Origin: Chloroflexota bacterium
Lineage (GTDB): Bacteria > Chloroflexota > Anaerolineae > B4-G1
Assembly (NCBI GenBank): GCA_030596915.1
Contig: JAUVSX010000155.1
Location: 1-7,117, forward strand
DNA: 7,117 nt
Direction of reading: 5' to 3'
Below the pieces are notes generated by a model. That model was given only the letters and a program-made list of their open reading frames with translations, had not been told where the DNA came from and searched no databases. A program made the translations under genes and the position numbers. Below are positions 5,476 through 7,117 of this stretch, piece after piece (the stretch's first letter is position 1; every line of letters starts with the position of its first letter).

Positions 5476-7117
5476 GACCTGACCTCCTCCTGCCTCTTCG
5501 CGGCGGACGATGTTGTCAGGGGGAAGCACGCGGCGATCAGCGTCCCTTGTCCCTCGGCCGAATCTATCTCCATCCGCCCGCCCGCGAGCTGGGCCCGTTC
5601 CTGCATGCCCAGCAGGCCGATACTTTGCCCGTGCACAGCGTCCTCCAATGTGGTCAGCACATCGAAGCCCACTCCATCATCCTGGACAGTCAGCATCAAT
5701 TCCCCGTCGTGCCGCCGCAGGCCGACCTGAACTCGGCTCGCGTGGGAGTGGCGCGCTACGTTCGTCAGCGCTTCCTGCACAAGGCGGAAGCAGGCGACCT
5801 CCAGGTCGGGAGAGAGGCGTTCCTTGGTTGGGTCAGCGTCAAACTCTATGACCAGCCCCGTGCGCTGGCCCTGCCGGTCCAGGTACCAGCGCAGCGCGGG
5901 CACCAGGCCGAGATCGTCGAGCAATGAGGGGCGCAGGTCGAGCGAGAGGTCCCGCACCTGTTGCAGTGTGTGTTCTGCGATGCGGACGCCGTCCTCCAGG
6001 TGTGGCATTCGTACTGGGTAGGCGCGCGCCGCTGCCTGCAGGCTCATCCTCAAGGCCGTCAGGCCCGGGCCAATCTCGTCGTGTAGCTCGCGGGCGATGC
6101 GGCGGCGCTCGTCATCCTGGGCGTGCATGAGTCGGTGGGAGAGCAAGGCCAAGCGCTCATTCACCGTTCGCGACTCGGCGGTCCGCTGCTCCACCAACCG
6201 CTGTAGCGGATCCCGGTACGCGTGCAGCTCCTGATCGGCGTGTACGCGGTCGGTGATATCGACCAGCGCACCGCGAATACCGACCAGGCGGTCCTCTTCA
6301 TACACCGGCAGGATGGAGGTGCGCACCCAGCGTGCCTCGCCGGACTTGGCAAGTATCTGGTACTCGCCGCCGCCGGGTTGGCCCGCGAGGATGTTGCGAA
6401 AGACTCTTAGGACGCGGAACACGTCCTCCTCGGCGACGAACTCCGTGAAGTGCCGCCCTTCCAGGTCCTGCGGGTGGTAGCCGAGCAAGGCCTCTACCGC
6501 GGGACTGACGTAGGACATCACGCCGTTCTGATCAAACTCGTAGATGACCTCGCTGATGTTCTCAACCAGGCTGCGGTACTTCTCCTCGCTCGCTCGCAGC
6601 GCCTGCTCCGACTCCTTGGCCTCGGTGATGTCCTTCGCCGCGCCATAGATGCGCGTGTCACCCGTCTGGCCCTCATCCGACATAGGGTGGGTGTAGTACC
6701 GTATCCAGCGCACGCCGCCGTCCTTGGCTATGATGCGATACTCGGACGTGTAGGGCTGTTTGGAGACCAGGGCAAATGCTCGCCGCAGCACGATCGCGCG
6801 ATCATCGGGATGGACGATGCTCAAGACCCCGCCTCGCGCGTCCATTTCCTCAAGCGTGTAGCCCGTGAGGCGCTTGATGTCGCCAGCCGTCCATTCGCGC
6901 TTGAGCGTGCCATCGGGCTCCGTGCGCAGGGCATAGACAAAGTCGGAGATCATCTCGGAGAGGACGCGCGAGCGCTCCTCGGTCCTGCGTAGGGCGTCGG
7001 ATGTCCGCTCGTAGGCGGCGTGGTCCCTCGCGCGTTGGACAGCGACCGAGATGTGCTCTGCAAGGCTCCTCACGGCTGGCTCGAAGGCGTCGGCTGCAGA
7101 TGGGAAGGATAGGCTGA
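5472..7117 (-). CDS. PAS-domain sensor histidine kinase, NarL-partner (HisKA_3) type, 5' partial
   Basis: The C-terminal 547 codons or so of a sensor kinase; the frame is open to the window edge. A GTG at 7073 could start it, but it has no ribosome site, and the residues before it (FEPAVRSLAEHISVAVQRARDH, split at the GTG) look like the end of a GAF domain. The gene therefore probably continues beyond 7117. Numbering from that GTG, a PAS domain spans about 35-155 (HPDDR, then GAAKDITEAKESEQAL), a second PAS about 161-278 (YRSLVENISEVIYEF, then GALVDITDR), and a coiled-coil helix about 280-315. The HisKA_3 segment has ERRRIARELHDEIG with phosphoacceptor H331 (codon 6083-6081). The HATPase domain has the N box EALTNVARH with N438, the G1 box DDGVGF at 465-470, and the G2 box GLLGMQERA at 486-494. 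No membrane segment is visible, so the present part is cytoplasmic. It heads the operon with the response regulator. Confidence 0.93.
   Translation of the reverse strand, partial: SLSFPSAADAFEPAVRSLAEHISVAVQRARDHAAYERTSDALRRTEERSRVLSEMISDFVYALRTEPDGTLKREWTAGDIKRLTGYTLEEMDARGGVLSIVHPDDRAIVLRRAFALVSKQPYTSEYRIIAKDGGVRWIRYYTHPMSDEGQTGDTRIYGAAKDITEAKESEQALRASEEKYRSLVENISEVIYEFDQNGVMSYVSPAVEALLGYHPQDLEGRHFTEFVAEEDVFRVLRVFRNILAGQPGGGEYQILAKSGEARWVRTSILPVYEEDRLVGIRGALVDITDRVHADQELHAYRDPLQRLVEQRTAESRTVNERLALLSHRLMHAQDDERRRIARELHDEIGPGLTALRMSLQAAARAYPVRMPHLEDGVRIAEHTLQQVRDLSLDLRPSLLDDLGLVPALRWYLDRQGQRTGLVIEFDADPTKERLSPDLEVACFRLVQEALTNVARHSHASRVQVGLRRHDGELMLTVQDDGVGFDVLTTLEDAVHGQSIGLLGMQERAQLAGGRMEIDSAEGQGTLIAACFPLTTSSAAKRQEEVRS
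5482..5488 (-). promoter_or_regulatory. Shine-Dalgarno site of the response regulator, inside the kinase gene
   Basis: On the minus strand AGGAGGT ends 6 bases before the regulator ATG at 5475. It lies within the last codons of the kinase gene (…RQEEVRS). A near-consensus site plus the ATGA overlap indicates efficient, coupled reinitiation and fixes the regulator's start. Confidence 0.85.

Noticed and set aside
6450..6992. 180-residue plus-strand open frame opposite the kinase
   Set aside because: It is antisense to the two PAS domains, with no ribosome site or recognisable domain.

Overview
The window is GC-rich, gene-dense bacterial DNA of chromosomal character. It holds five protein genes: three on the plus strand (a DUF4332 protein, a sulfatase and an FtsK/SpoIIIE DNA translocase) and two on the minus strand (a NarL-type response regulator and its histidine kinase, the kinase running off the right edge). 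I see no tRNA, rRNA, CRISPR array, insertion sequence, integrase or phage gene. The best taxonomic clue is the FtsK protein, whose wording around the alpha domain and the motor core resembles Chloroflexota (Anaerolineae-like) FtsK as I remember it. The DUF4332 protein and the intergenic micro-repeats fit that, but this is inference from memory and not a database result.

Layout: 1-138 is a leader with a strong GC-rich hairpin (48-81) and a good Shine-Dalgarno before the DUF4332 gene (139-543). A GC hairpin followed by TTT (591-627) may terminate it. A cysteine-type sulfatase follows (715-2199). The 103-base gap before ftsK (2303-4543) is mostly filled by an imperfect palindrome, 2219-2282, built from repeats of about 8 bases. 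The 278-base convergent gap 4544-4821 holds two more period-8 tandem repeats from different families (4544-4567 and 4746-4769) and two adjacent hairpins without a T-tract. The minus-strand response regulator (5475 down to 4822) is joined to the upstream kinase (7117 down to 5472) by a 4-base ATGA overlap.

How the genes work together: the kinase and regulator are almost certainly a cognate pair. The kinase has two PAS domains, a HisKA_3 dimerisation/phosphoacceptor segment and an HATPase domain; the regulator has a REC domain and a LuxR-type HTH. All key catalytic residues are present in the visible part. FtsK is the housekeeping motor linking chromosome segregation with division. The sulfatase is a probable cytoplasmic hydrolase that needs formylglycine maturation; its substrate cannot be read from the sequence. 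DUF4332 is a small helix-hairpin-helix-like protein of unknown function. Nothing ties the three plus-strand genes into one pathway.

I found no convincing new biological system. The most interesting signals are three different period-8 micro-repeats clustered in the two gaps that flank ftsK, and the palindrome that occupies the place where ftsK's promoter or leader would be expected.
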